64,000 bases of DNA from Colwellia psychrerythraea 34H (lineage in GTDB: Bacteria; Pseudomonadota; Gammaproteobacteria; Enterobacterales; Alteromonadaceae). The notes under the pieces are model-generated. The model had not been told where the DNA came from, did no database searches, and was given only the letters and a program-made list of their open reading frames with translations. The DNA is taken from contig NC_003910.7 of the NCBI RefSeq assembly GCF_000012325.1, positions 806,001 through 870,000 of the forward strand. The letters run 5' to 3'. Shown piece by piece: positions 36,614 to 45,095 of the stretch. The stretch's first letter is position 1. The number at the start of each line of letters is the position of its first letter. Position numbers and translations under genes: made by a program.

Positions 36614-36856
36614 CTATTTTTTTAGTAAGTTAAATTGTTCATTTTCTAGTAATTCAGTAAAACCACCCACCGATAACTCTTCGATAAATATCTGAGGGTA
36701 GGTTCTGCCCGTTGTTCTTTGCTGTAACTCTTGTATGTACATTGGGTTTTCATAAACATCGTATTCAACATAATCCAACCCTTTATTGGTTAATAACCGT
36801 TTAGCGTGAGTACAGTAACCACAGCCAGGTCGGGTATATATCTCTATCTTTGCCAT
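36614..36856 (-). CDS. grxC: Glutaredoxin 3-type (GrxC)
   Basis: 80 residues, ATG 36856 with GGAG upstream. The redox centre is RPGCGYCTHAK, followed by TYPQIFIEE (cis-Pro) and VGGFTELLE, the standard glutaredoxin order. It uses glutathione to reduce disulfides or mixed disulfides. It is the first gene of the leftward group, 35 bases before the dehalogenase-like gene, and its promoter region has been invaded by a MITE-like element. Confidence 0.9.
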   Translation of the reverse strand: MAKIEIYTRPGCGYCTHAKRLLTNKGLDYVEYDVYENPMYIQELQQRTTGRTYPQIFIEELSVGGFTELLENEQFNLLKK

Positions 36857-37045
36857 TTACTTCTCCGTTTACATTTTTCGGTGACGCTGTTTTGTAGTTG
36901 ATGAAGCTATTATCTATTTCAACGCCTCATTGATAAATAGGGTTGATGTTGAATCATTGTCAATGTAGTGTTGACAATAAGGTATTGATTGCACCGTAAT
37001 TGAGTTAATATCAACGTTAGGCAGGATATTGTTGGGCTGACATTT

Positions 37046-37311
37046 AGGGTCTATTGACCTTTCGCGGTTAAATTTTGTTCGAGATAAAAGCGTTTTAATA
37101 GCGGCGAGTAGTGTGTAGCCTAGTCACTCTAAGCAAACACTACTCAACAAATAGTAAGACGCTTTTAACCGAATCCTTCGGACAGCGTTTGTTGAACATT
37201 TTTACAGCGTTATCGCCTTTTTATGTGGAACAACCACATGACAAAGGCTCTGCCTTGTATAAATACCCAACAAAACGCTGCAAAAACAATCTCGAAAGAT
37301 CAACAGACCCT
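37046..37311. repeat. MITE-like element with 19-bp terminal inverted repeats
   Basis: 266 bp bounded by AGGGTCTATTGACCTTTCG and the inverted form of AGGGTCTGTTGATCTTTCG (two mismatches). The interior has further complementary segments (AAAAGCGT..., GACGCTTTTAACC; TTTTATGTGGAACAACCACATGAC folding locally). No transposase is encoded; the small frame inside it has no gene traits. No clear target-site duplication was seen. It occupies the divergent promoter region between grxC and the LysR gene. Confidence 0.8.
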
Positions 37312-37349
37312 AGTCATAGTTGAATAAAATAGGGGTCTTCGAGCAGCTT

Positions 37350-38240
37350 ATGGATACGTTAGATGGATTAAAAACAGTGGTAGCAGTCGTTGAAACAAAC
37401 TCATTTACGGCGGCAAGTGACAGGCTAGGGATCTCAAAAGCGTTAGTAAGTAAGTACGTAGGTGAGGTTGAAAACCAATTAGGAATTAGACTCTTTAATC
37501 GCACAACCAGGCAGTTGGCATTAACTGACTCCGGCCGACGTTATTATGAAGAAGCAATCATATTACTTGAGCAGTTTAGCGCTATGGTAGATAACGTCAC
37601 CGGTGAGCAGACCGCACCACGGGGTTTATTACGAATTAGCGCACCGGTAACTTTTGGTGAAATGAGGTTAGCACCTTTATTACCAAAGTTTATTGCCTTA
37701 TATCCTGACTTAACCGTTGAGTTAGTGCTAACCAATGGTGCGATAGACATGCTGGAAGAGGGGATTGATGTGCGTTTACGTATTGGCGGTGTAGATGACT
37801 CCAACATGATAGCAAGGCATTTAACTAATTTTCCTCTGGTATTGTCGGCATCACCAAATTACGCTCAAACGCAAGGTTTACCTACAACGCCCGAACAGCT
37901 TGGAGAACACCATTGTATTATTGATAGTAATTTTAGGATTGGGAAACAATGGCCGTTTATTTCGCCAAAGGGGCGAGCAGAAACTATTAATGTTCAGTCT
38001 GGCTTAGCGGTAAATAGCCCGCAAGCCGTTAGGGAAATAGCCATCGCTGATGGTGGGATTGCGATGACACCTAACTTTATTGTCGAAGACGCATTAGCTG
38101 ATGGCAGGCTGTTAAGAGTAATGCCAGAATACACCACGCTGGAGTTTGGTCTTTTTGCTATTTACCCACACCGGAAGTATGTGGCTAGAAAAGTACGTTG
38201 TTTTATCGACTTTGTCTTAGAGCAGTTCTCCAAAAAATAG
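37350..38240 (+). CDS. LysR-family transcriptional regulator
   Basis: 296 residues from ATG 37350 (the frame is open to TTG 37320 next to the repeat). The DNA-binding domain is VVAVVETNSFTAASDRLGIS then KALVSKYVGEVENQLGIRLF. The effector domain includes PRGLLRISAPVTFGEMRLAP. It belongs to the same broad subgroup as the other LysR regulators of this window. It is divergent from the grxC/dehalogenase/flavoprotein group, its probable target, with the MITE-like element between them. Confidence 0.9.
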   Translation: MDTLDGLKTVVAVVETNSFTAASDRLGISKALVSKYVGEVENQLGIRLFNRTTRQLALTDSGRRYYEEAIILLEQFSAMVDNVTGEQTAPRGLLRISAPVTFGEMRLAPLLPKFIALYPDLTVELVLTNGAIDMLEEGIDVRLRIGGVDDSNMIARHLTNFPLVLSASPNYAQTQGLPTTPEQLGEHHCIIDSNFRIGKQWPFISPKGRAETINVQSGLAVNSPQAVREIAIADGGIAMTPNFIVEDALADGRLLRVMPEYTTLEFGLFAIYPHRKYVARKVRCFIDFVLEQFSKK

Positions 38241-38311
38241 AGTGCTATTAACTTGTAACCGCTAGGCTAATGACGGCGCCCCCATTATCTATTTGACATT
38301 AATTACTCTTG

Positions 38312-39343
38312 TTAAGCACGCCAGAATACTTCAAGCGACGCGGTAGAATTGTACTTACGTAGGTCTTCTTTATAGTCAGGAGAACTGGTAATAATACTAA
38401 AAGCTAATCCCCATGATTCTTGATAATAAACGGCACCGGTAGATATCGTGGCTTGCCAATGTTCAGTATGCACATCAAATAAATGCTTAGGGCGCGCGCC
38501 ATCAATAGTAATGTCTTGAAATCTATATCTCCCTTCTACTGCAAGATAGTAAAATTGTCCGGAGCGACTTTTTGACAAAACACTGACGTCAATGTAATTG
38601 CCTGGCATAACCCCAACACTGGCGAAACTTTCATGTAAAGAAGTGCCCCATCTAATGGTACTACCCAATGCAATTTCACTTTGATAATTACCAACATTAA
38701 CTCTACCTGAGAAGCCGCTATCGTAGTCTTTACCAAGCCAACCTGGTGCTCTAGTCAACAATCTTTGGCCTTCATAAGAAAAGTTAAACACTGTTTGATT
38801 TTCAATTTGTCTAGCCCAACCCATAGGTTTTGGTGAGCCTATTAAACTGTGAACAGACTTTTGTGAATTCTCACCAAAAGCATCAGGACCTACGGCCCCA
38901 AGCATCAAGCTGTATTTATTGGCTGTATCCGCTGAAAATTCAAAAATATTCGCTTCAATAAACAAAAATCCGGTGTAGGGTCTATCGTTTTCTCCTTCAA
39001 CAGGAGATTCTAAGTCGGTCGGCGTCCATATTTGTTGACCAAGAGTGATACCCCAACCTTTGTTGGTCTGATGATGTAAGGGTAACCAACTACCAACGGT
39101 TTTAAGCAGCAACGGGGAGCTCTGCTCTATATCAACGGTACTGTTTGAATTGAATTTGAAAAATAGTCCATTGGTGTATCCTCTATCAGAGCCAAGAAAG
39201 CCATCGTTATCAAGGCTTAGGCTGATACTGCCAGTATTGTATTCTTCTGCAACAGCGACACTTCCCATAATTATTGCCAAACAAATAACAACAACATTGA
39301 CGAAAGTACCTACTGAATGAAACTCAAAATGTATTTTTTTCAT
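38312..39343 (-). CDS. lpxR: Lipid A deacylase LpxR-family outer membrane protein
   Basis: 343 residues with a signal peptide (ICLAIIMGSVAVAEE). The LpxR/DUF2219 signature is present: SISLSLDNDGFLGSDRGYTNG, with the Asn-Asp pair and Thr/Ser of the active site. Further on are DRPYTGFLF, VHSLIGSPKPMGWARQIENQ (catalytic His and downstream Glu) and a C-terminal aromatic-ended barrel strand. LpxR removes the 3'-acyloxyacyl chain from lipid A in a calcium-dependent way, altering outer membrane charge and host recognition. It stands as a single gene, convergent with the LysR gene. Confidence 0.88.
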   Translation of the reverse strand: MKKIHFEFHSVGTFVNVVVICLAIIMGSVAVAEEYNTGSISLSLDNDGFLGSDRGYTNGLFFKFNSNSTVDIEQSSPLLLKTVGSWLPLHHQTNKGWGITLGQQIWTPTDLESPVEGENDRPYTGFLFIEANIFEFSADTANKYSLMLGAVGPDAFGENSQKSVHSLIGSPKPMGWARQIENQTVFNFSYEGQRLLTRAPGWLGKDYDSGFSGRVNVGNYQSEIALGSTIRWGTSLHESFASVGVMPGNYIDVSVLSKSRSGQFYYLAVEGRYRFQDITIDGARPKHLFDVHTEHWQATISTGAVYYQESWGLAFSIITSSPDYKEDLRKYNSTASLEVFWRA

Positions 39344-39675
39344 AACAACTATCCAAAATTATTTACAAAATATGTGAATTAAAAAATTCAATAATTTAGG
39401 ATGTTTGTTGAAATACGCTTTGCTAATTCATGATTATTTACGCTGAAAGTAATTGAATACAATTATTGGCTATCAACTTATTCATCCTGAGACAAATATT
39501 ATCAAGGGCTCACCTGGTCAAAGCACCCATTAGGCTTAATGTTGAAACAGATCGTCTTAATAAGTAGGTTTCAGCGCATGACTTTGTTAGAGGGCAATAA
39601 TGATTACAGTTTATTCAGTATTTCTGTTACATTATTTTAACAAAGATCATTGTGTCAATTTAAGGATAATTCTCT
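39344..39675. other. Divergent promoter region of lpxR and the HdeD-like gene
   Basis: 332 bases without a reading frame of note. It must hold both promoters; no strong consensus or repeat stands out. Confidence 0.4.
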
Positions 39676-40281
39676 ATGACAGACATAGTTCCTCACTCAG
39701 AAGATACGTCAGAAACTAAGCCAGAAGTAATGCCAAAAGTAACTCGTGAAACATCAGCTCAGCGGATCAATCTCGCTTTTATAAAAAATACCAAAGCGGT
39801 TGGTATAGTGATGATCATTATTGGCATTTTAGGTATTTTAGTACCTAATTTGATTGGTTTGGCATTTAATACTTATGTTGGCGGTATATTCTTAATATCA
39901 GCAATCGCACTGGCTTTTAATGCTTGGCAATATAAAACACAAGATATGTCTTTATGGTTTAAGCCCTTTATTTTAATGGCTTTGGCACTGATTATTTTTA
40001 CTCATCCAGCCATCATTCTTAGTGTGTTAGGTTTGTTAATTGCGATTTACTTTTTAATTAGTGGTTTTAGTGCCGTTGTGGTTTCTTTTGGACTTAATTC
40101 ATCAGCCAAATTTTTCAGTCTGTTAAGTGGTGTAATTTCTTTCATTCTAGGCGTAATTGTACTGACTAATTGGCCCTTTGCTAGTGCTTGGGTTATTGGG
40201 CTTATTATTGGCGTGACTTTTTTATTTGATGGAATAGCTTTATTAAGTATTTCTAATCAATTAAAGAAAACTCATTCCTAG
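39676..40281 (+). CDS. HdeD-family membrane protein (DUF308)
   Basis: 201 residues, ATG 39676 with AAGGATAA upstream. An acidic N-terminal tail of about 35 residues is followed by six predicted membrane spans arranged as three repeats (VGIVMIIIGILGILVPNLIG, YVGGIFLISAIALAF, WFKPFILMALALIIF and so on). This is the DUF308/HdeD fold, linked to acid resistance in enterobacteria. The mechanism is unknown. Confidence 0.85.
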   Translation: MTDIVPHSEDTSETKPEVMPKVTRETSAQRINLAFIKNTKAVGIVMIIIGILGILVPNLIGLAFNTYVGGIFLISAIALAFNAWQYKTQDMSLWFKPFILMALALIIFTHPAIILSVLGLLIAIYFLISGFSAVVVSFGLNSSAKFFSLLSGVISFILGVIVLTNWPFASAWVIGLIIGVTFLFDGIALLSISNQLKKTHS

Positions 40282-40425
40282 CGCATTAGGTTCTGAAAAA
40301 TTTTACGTTTGTAGTATGTTTACTTCAATTATTCACATCGATTTTTACATCGGAAGTATAGATTAATTCAATTTTTTACTTGGGTAATTGATTGTTTTAT
40401 CAGTTTTAAATAAAAGGATAACAGT

Positions 40426-42372
40426 GTGTATAAATTTTTAATAAAAGCAATTTTTCTTGGTTTGATTTTCATTTCAGCGACGGGATACGCTAAAAACTGG
40501 GATGGCATATTCGAACGAGCGCAGTATCAAAATGCAAAAATATCCCCTGATGGTAAACATATTGCCGTATCAGTATTTAGCAAAGGAGAGGCGAGTCTTG
40601 TTTTTGTCGATAGTAATACACTAAAAGCGGTTTCAGGCTCTAAGCTTCCTAGCAGGTTAGAAATTGGTCAGTACTATTGGGTTAATAATGAACGAGTTGT
40701 TATCAGTCTTTCCAAGCGAGATCCCTGGCTTGAAGAGCCCGTATCCTATGGTGAGTTATTCGCGATAAATATGGATGGCTCAAGAGGGAAGATGATTTAT
40801 GGCTATCGCTCTGGAGAGAAACAAACGGGCAGTAATATTAAAAAGAAAGAATCGACATTTGGTTGGGGGAAAATTGTTGATATCCTGCCTGAGGATAAAA
40901 AGCATATTTTAATTAGCTCTACACCGATGAGCACATCAGGGGAAAGATTCGCCACTGTGTTAAAGCTGAATGTTTATACCGGAGTAATCAAAAGGAAAGT
41001 TGTTAAATCTCCAGTGCCATTTGCTCGATTTTTAACTGATGGTCAAGGCAAAGTAAAGTTCGTGGCGGGTAGAGATGGTAATAATGATACTAAGCTTTAT
41101 TTTAGGGAAGATGGTAAATGGAAACATATCCCTCAGGATATTGTTGGCTCTCGTGTACAGCCATTGTTTATTGATGCATCAGGTAAATCGCTATATACCA
41201 TCGATGATTACCAACAAGATATTAAAGGTATTTTCAAATTAAATCTGGAAAACTTTCAATATAAGTCGGTTTACACGGATAAAGAAGTCAATATAACTGA
41301 TGTGGAAATGACCACGGATAAGCGTTCAGCGTATGCAGTTCGGGTGGATGATGGTTACCCCGCTTACTTAATTCTCAATAAAAAGCATGAAGAAGCCAAA
41401 GTTTTCAAAGAGCTATTAAAGCTGTTTCCTTATAGTTCAGTTAATGTAACCAGTAAAACTGAGGATGGACAACGTTATGTTGTGTTTGTTTCATCTGATA
41501 TTGATCCCGGAAGTTTGTATTTACTTGATAGGAAATCAAATCAGCTAAAGAGGCTATTTCAATTTAAACCTGAATTTCAAAGCGCTGACTTTGCTCAAGT
41601 TGAGCCTATTAAATTTGAAGCATCGGATGGTTCAATGCTCAATGGCTTTTTTACCCAAGCAAAAGCAAAACAAAAAAATGAATTAGCACCCACCGTTGTC
41701 TTAGTTCATGGCGGGCCTCATGGTGTGAGGGATTATTGGGAATTCTCTACCCAAGTTCAATATTTAGTCTCTAGAGGTTATTCTGTTTTGCAGGTTAATT
41801 ACCGTGGCTCAGGGGGATTTGGTGCTAACTATGAAAAGCTAGGCTATAGAGCATGGGGAAGTCGAGTACAACAGGATATATTGGATGGTTACCAATGGTT
41901 AGTTAAAAATAAAAAAGCGGCGGATAATAAAGTATGCATTATGGGGGGGAGTTTTGGTGCCTATTCGGCGATACAAAGTGCAACCTTATACCCTGATGTT
42001 TATAAATGCGCCATAGCCAATGCCGGCATTTATGATTTAGAATTAATGTTTGAAGAAGGGGATATACAGCAAAGACGTTCAGGTATGAGTTATCTAAAAC
42101 GCGTTTTAGGAACAGATGAGCAACTGCTAAAAAGTATGTCGCCAGTTAACTATGTTGAAAAAATACAAATACCTATTTTATTGGCTCATGGCGAGAAAGA
42201 CAAACGAGCCCCCTTTGAGCATGCAGAACGATTAAGAGCAGCGCTTGATAAAGAAAATAAGTCATATGAGTGGTTTGTAATTGGTGATGAAAGCCATGGT
42301 TTTTTTAACCCTGAAAATCAAAGAGCTTATATGAAACAGGTTGTTGGCTTTTTAGATAAGCACCTATTGTAA
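40426..42372 (+). CDS. Exported S9-family prolyl oligopeptidase
   Basis: 648 residues from GTG 40426, preceded by AAAGGATAA. A signal peptide (FLIKAIFLGLIFISATGYA) places it in the periplasm. The N-terminal half is a beta-propeller (repeats around KISPDGKHIAVSVF). The C-terminal alpha/beta-hydrolase domain starts at VVLVHGGPHGVRDYWEFSTQ and has the triad Ser in IMGGSFGAYSA, Asp in AHGEKDKRAP and His in DESHGFF. It should cleave short peptides, probably after proline or in dipeptidyl/acylaminoacyl fashion, feeding amino acid uptake. Confidence 0.93.
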   Translation: MYKFLIKAIFLGLIFISATGYAKNWDGIFERAQYQNAKISPDGKHIAVSVFSKGEASLVFVDSNTLKAVSGSKLPSRLEIGQYYWVNNERVVISLSKRDPWLEEPVSYGELFAINMDGSRGKMIYGYRSGEKQTGSNIKKKESTFGWGKIVDILPEDKKHILISSTPMSTSGERFATVLKLNVYTGVIKRKVVKSPVPFARFLTDGQGKVKFVAGRDGNNDTKLYFREDGKWKHIPQDIVGSRVQPLFIDASGKSLYTIDDYQQDIKGIFKLNLENFQYKSVYTDKEVNITDVEMTTDKRSAYAVRVDDGYPAYLILNKKHEEAKVFKELLKLFPYSSVNVTSKTEDGQRYVVFVSSDIDPGSLYLLDRKSNQLKRLFQFKPEFQSADFAQVEPIKFEASDGSMLNGFFTQAKAKQKNELAPTVVLVHGGPHGVRDYWEFSTQVQYLVSRGYSVLQVNYRGSGGFGANYEKLGYRAWGSRVQQDILDGYQWLVKNKKAADNKVCIMGGSFGAYSAIQSATLYPDVYKCAIANAGIYDLELMFEEGDIQQRRSGMSYLKRVLGTDEQLLKSMSPVNYVEKIQIPILLAHGEKDKRAPFEHAERLRAALDKENKSYEWFVIGDESHGFFNPENQRAYMKQVVGFLDKHLL

Positions 42373-42431
42373 AAAATGTTTACATTGTATAAATATTGTC
42401 ATTCTATTACTTAACGTCTCAAAATAGAGAG

Positions 42432-42457
42432 AAAGCCAGCAACTATGCTGGCTTTTT
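42432..42457 (+). terminator. Rho-independent terminator after the S9 peptidase
   Basis: AAAGCCAGC, loop AACTAT, GCTGGCTTT then two further T. Lies about 60 bases after the stop. Confidence 0.85.
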
Positions 42458-42679
42458 ACGTTAGAGTAAGTCGTTGGAAATGCTATTTACTCACTCAAAA
42501 TTACCTAGCCTTATTCAGTTAATCAAGAAGCCAAATCTACACTAAGATTTTAACTTTTCTCATCAAAAATTTTTTTTAATTATTAATTCCCCCTTTCTTA
42601 TTAACCATTATAGCGGTTGTTTATTTTCATTATTCTTATTGTAAATAAGTAGTGTCTGGATAAAAAATGACCACTAATC

Positions 42680-42725
42680 TATTGTGATTCAACTGGTCTA
42701 ACGTCAGACCAGTTGAATCACAATA
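42680..42725. repeat. 20-bp perfect inverted repeat upstream of the lipase gene
   Basis: Arms TATTGTGATTCAACTGGTCT and its exact complement flank only 6 bases (AACGTC). The rest of the 42458-42774 gap has no gene. Followed by seven A on this strand, so a leftward transcript would see a T-run; no leftward gene is nearby. It could be a strong mRNA hairpin in the lipase leader, an operator, or the trace of a small mobile palindrome. Confidence 0.75.
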
Positions 42726-42774
42726 AAAAAATATGACGGTATAAAAATAATTATAAAAAATGATTGGGGAAAAT

Positions 42775-43827
42775 ATGAATATTATCAAAAATACAATGGT
42801 GATTGCAGCGCTCTGCTTTGCATTTTACTCAGCGGATACATTCAGCAAAGAATATAAAATAGTACTTATTCATGGCTTTCAGCCACAACAATTGATATCC
42901 GATGGTGATGTTAGCGAAAGTGGTCAAAACTACTGGAATGGTTATTGGGACAACTTAAGTGATGGCCGTATTGATTGGCCCTCATATGAGCGAATTGAAG
43001 AGAAAATTGCAACGGATTATATTTGGCCAAAGCTGAAGGATTTTTCAGAAAGTGACTTCTGCTCACCGGGCTGTATATTTGTCACTCACTCCACCGGTGA
43101 TTTAGTGGCTCGCTATATTATCGAAAACCAAGAAACATGGTTAGAAAATGCTGGATTATCACCGCTTAATATCGTTGCTACTTTTGATATTGCGGGTGCT
43201 GGCGGTGGTAGTGAACTTGCCGATTTAGCGGTAAGTGTTGCCCAAGGCACTGAAAGCTGGACCTTTATTATCGAGTCTGCGTTAGAGGCTTGGTTGGGAG
43301 GCCAGCTAAGTGATGAAATGGGCGTACTTCATGACCTAAAAGTTAATAATGCGAGACAACTTGCACCATTACCTGATGCGAGAATTCCTCGTTTACGTTT
43401 TGTTGCTGATGCCAGCGATTTCTTAGGCGTTACAAGTCCATTTATTCAAGGTCATGATGATGGTGTTGTTGGTAGTCATTCCTCGTGTGGCGGTAACCGC
43501 CAAGGGCATTATGGTAGTTGTAGTTCGCAAGTCGATTTTAACGGTAAAGTGTCAAATCAAGGCAATGCGGTTTCAGGTTTTATGCCGTATCATTATCCTA
43601 TGCTTATGAGCAAAGACTATGCTCACTTGTCAGTACTTGAACAACAGCATAAAGGTAAAGTAACGGCGGCCAGTAATCATGAAAACTTATTATCTGGTGA
43701 GGGCGTGCATTTTGATACTTACACTCAAACTACTGGTTGGTGGTTGTGGAAGAGTAATTATCTTTATGTAGAAAATTCAAATGAAGACAGTATGTCAACG
43801 CTAATTTATGACGCGATTCCTAACTAA
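42775..43827 (+). CDS. Secreted lipase/esterase-like alpha/beta hydrolase
   Basis: 350 residues from ATG 42775 (GGGGAA upstream; the frame is open to 42760). Signal peptide AALCFAFYSADTFS. The first strand and oxyanion region are YKIVLIHGFQPQQL, and the nucleophile elbow is FVTHSTGDLVARYI (Ser in T-H-S-T-G). A FDIAGAGGG segment follows, and a likely Asp/His pair is in the later HDDGVVGSHSSCGG and PYHYP parts. Two cysteine pairs (CSPGC; SSCGG...GSCSS) suggest disulfides in an exported enzyme. It resembles bacterial GHSxG triacylglycerol lipases only around the motif; the substrate is unknown. Confidence 0.75.
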   Translation: MNIIKNTMVIAALCFAFYSADTFSKEYKIVLIHGFQPQQLISDGDVSESGQNYWNGYWDNLSDGRIDWPSYERIEEKIATDYIWPKLKDFSESDFCSPGCIFVTHSTGDLVARYIIENQETWLENAGLSPLNIVATFDIAGAGGGSELADLAVSVAQGTESWTFIIESALEAWLGGQLSDEMGVLHDLKVNNARQLAPLPDARIPRLRFVADASDFLGVTSPFIQGHDDGVVGSHSSCGGNRQGHYGSCSSQVDFNGKVSNQGNAVSGFMPYHYPMLMSKDYAHLSVLEQQHKGKVTAASNHENLLSGEGVHFDTYTQTTGWWLWKSNYLYVENSNEDSMSTLIYDAIPN

Positions 43828-43837
43828 TAATATATGA

Positions 43838-43880
43838 AGCTGTTAACCCTAACTATTAATAATTTGAACGGTTAACAGCT
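43838..43880. terminator. 11-bp inverted repeat between lipase and its partner gene
   Basis: AGCTGTTAACC / GGTTAACAGCT with a 21-base loop and no T-run. It may attenuate read-through from the lipase gene into the next one or stabilise the lipase mRNA 3' end. Confidence 0.45.
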
Positions 43881-43905
43881 CATAAAGCAGGAAAGTTGAT
43901 TAATT

Positions 43906-44958
43906 ATGAAAAAAAACAAAATTTTAAAACGAATAGTGACGATGAGCATTGTTGTTATCAGTGTTTGGATTTTTTGGCCATCGATGCAAAAACAGCAAAT
44001 AACGGTTAATAAATCACTGATAACAACACCGCTCCTAGCAGAAAAAAAACGGCTAGTTAACACCGCTCAAGTTAATAATTTGCTTGAGATAACGTCTAAA
44101 AAAATAACGTCTAACGACTCTGCAACATTAGTGGCTAAGGCGTATGCCGCAGAACTAAGTTTTCCATCATACTCTCAACCATTAACTCATAATGATTTTG
44201 ATCGCTTGAAACCGAATCACTTCAATCCGCAATCAATTCTTGTGGACGATGAGGGAACTCAAGTTACAGCAGCATTATCAAAATATCGTTATACATACCC
44301 AGAACAAGTGTTAGCGACGCTTACAGGAGACAATATCGATAATGCAGAACTTCAACTCATCGATCTGAACACTGGGAGAACGCTACTTAGCAGTCAATTT
44401 GAACAGGATGAAAGTAACTGGTACGCACAATTTGAAGGCCAAAGAGATCTGCCAAGACAATTGCAAGCTACGATAAAAGCCCGTGTTAATGGCAAAGATA
44501 TTACTATCGCACTGGCGTTGAAATATGTTGATTCAGTGGCAACCTTAGAAGGATTCAATTCAGTCTTTAACCAAGAGGCTGATATGGTGATGCAAGCTAA
44601 CTTAACCACAAGAAAAAAAGGTCTTTATCGGGTCCGCGCCAATTTATTTGATGCGAACAACCAACCCATTGCACACTTAGTAAGTAAAGAAAAACTCAAT
44701 AAAGGCAGCAGTCATATCAATTTAAAAGCGCACCAATCAGTATTACATGGGAAACAAGCGCCATTTTATTTATCTACCTTTTCAATCGAGTTGATGTCGC
44801 CAGCACCGGGTAAACCCAAAAAATACGGCAATAGCGCGATTAAGAAATATGAAATTAAAGGTTTTGAAGTATCTAGTTTGAGTGATATACCGTATCAGCC
44901 TTCACAACAGGAGCAACAACGCTTGCGACTATTGCAGAATATGGCTGAAGGGGGATGA
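43906..44958 (+). CDS. Membrane-anchored hypothetical protein next to the lipase
   Basis: 350 residues, AGGAAAG 10 bases before ATG 43906. One N-terminal span (IVTMSIVVISVWIFW) with positive residues before it gives an inner-membrane anchor, with the rest periplasmic. The periplasmic part is beta-rich with alternating polar strands (ADMVMQANLTTRKKGLYRVR, NLFDANNQPIAHLVSKEK) and a C-terminal ESxx-free tail rich in Gln. I do not recognise the family. It is not a LifO-type lipase foldase by sequence, although its topology and position after the lipase are similar. A role in helping the lipase fold or function is speculation. Confidence 0.7.
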   Translation: MKKNKILKRIVTMSIVVISVWIFWPSMQKQQITVNKSLITTPLLAEKKRLVNTAQVNNLLEITSKKITSNDSATLVAKAYAAELSFPSYSQPLTHNDFDRLKPNHFNPQSILVDDEGTQVTAALSKYRYTYPEQVLATLTGDNIDNAELQLIDLNTGRTLLSSQFEQDESNWYAQFEGQRDLPRQLQATIKARVNGKDITIALALKYVDSVATLEGFNSVFNQEADMVMQANLTTRKKGLYRVRANLFDANNQPIAHLVSKEKLNKGSSHINLKAHQSVLHGKQAPFYLSTFSIELMSPAPGKPKKYGNSAIKKYEIKGFEVSSLSDIPYQPSQQEQQRLRLLQNMAEGG

Positions 44959-44973
44959 GTTAGTAACGTGTTT

Positions 44974-45006
44974 GGTAGCGATAGAAAACTAGTTTCTATC
45001 GCTACC
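44974..45006. terminator. 14-bp hairpin between convergent genes
   Basis: GGTAGCGATAGAAA / TTTCTATCGCTACC around a 5-base loop, 16 bases after the stop of the anchored protein and before the convergent fusion gene. A very stable stem without a clear T-run. Confidence 0.6.
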
Positions 45007-45095
45007 ATTTAGTCTTGATTTAACAAAGGGGATTTTCTCACCAAATTTTAAATAACTTGGGCTGTCATCAAGAAAATTTGTACTTAAATGTATTA

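Noticed and set aside
37111..37323. 70-codon frame inside the MITE-like element
   Set aside because: Lies wholly in the repeat and ends at its right terminus; no gene-like features.
42680..42725. CRP-type site (TGTGA ... TCACA)
   Set aside because: The halves are 32 bases apart, not the 6 required; it is the outer part of a 20-bp palindrome.
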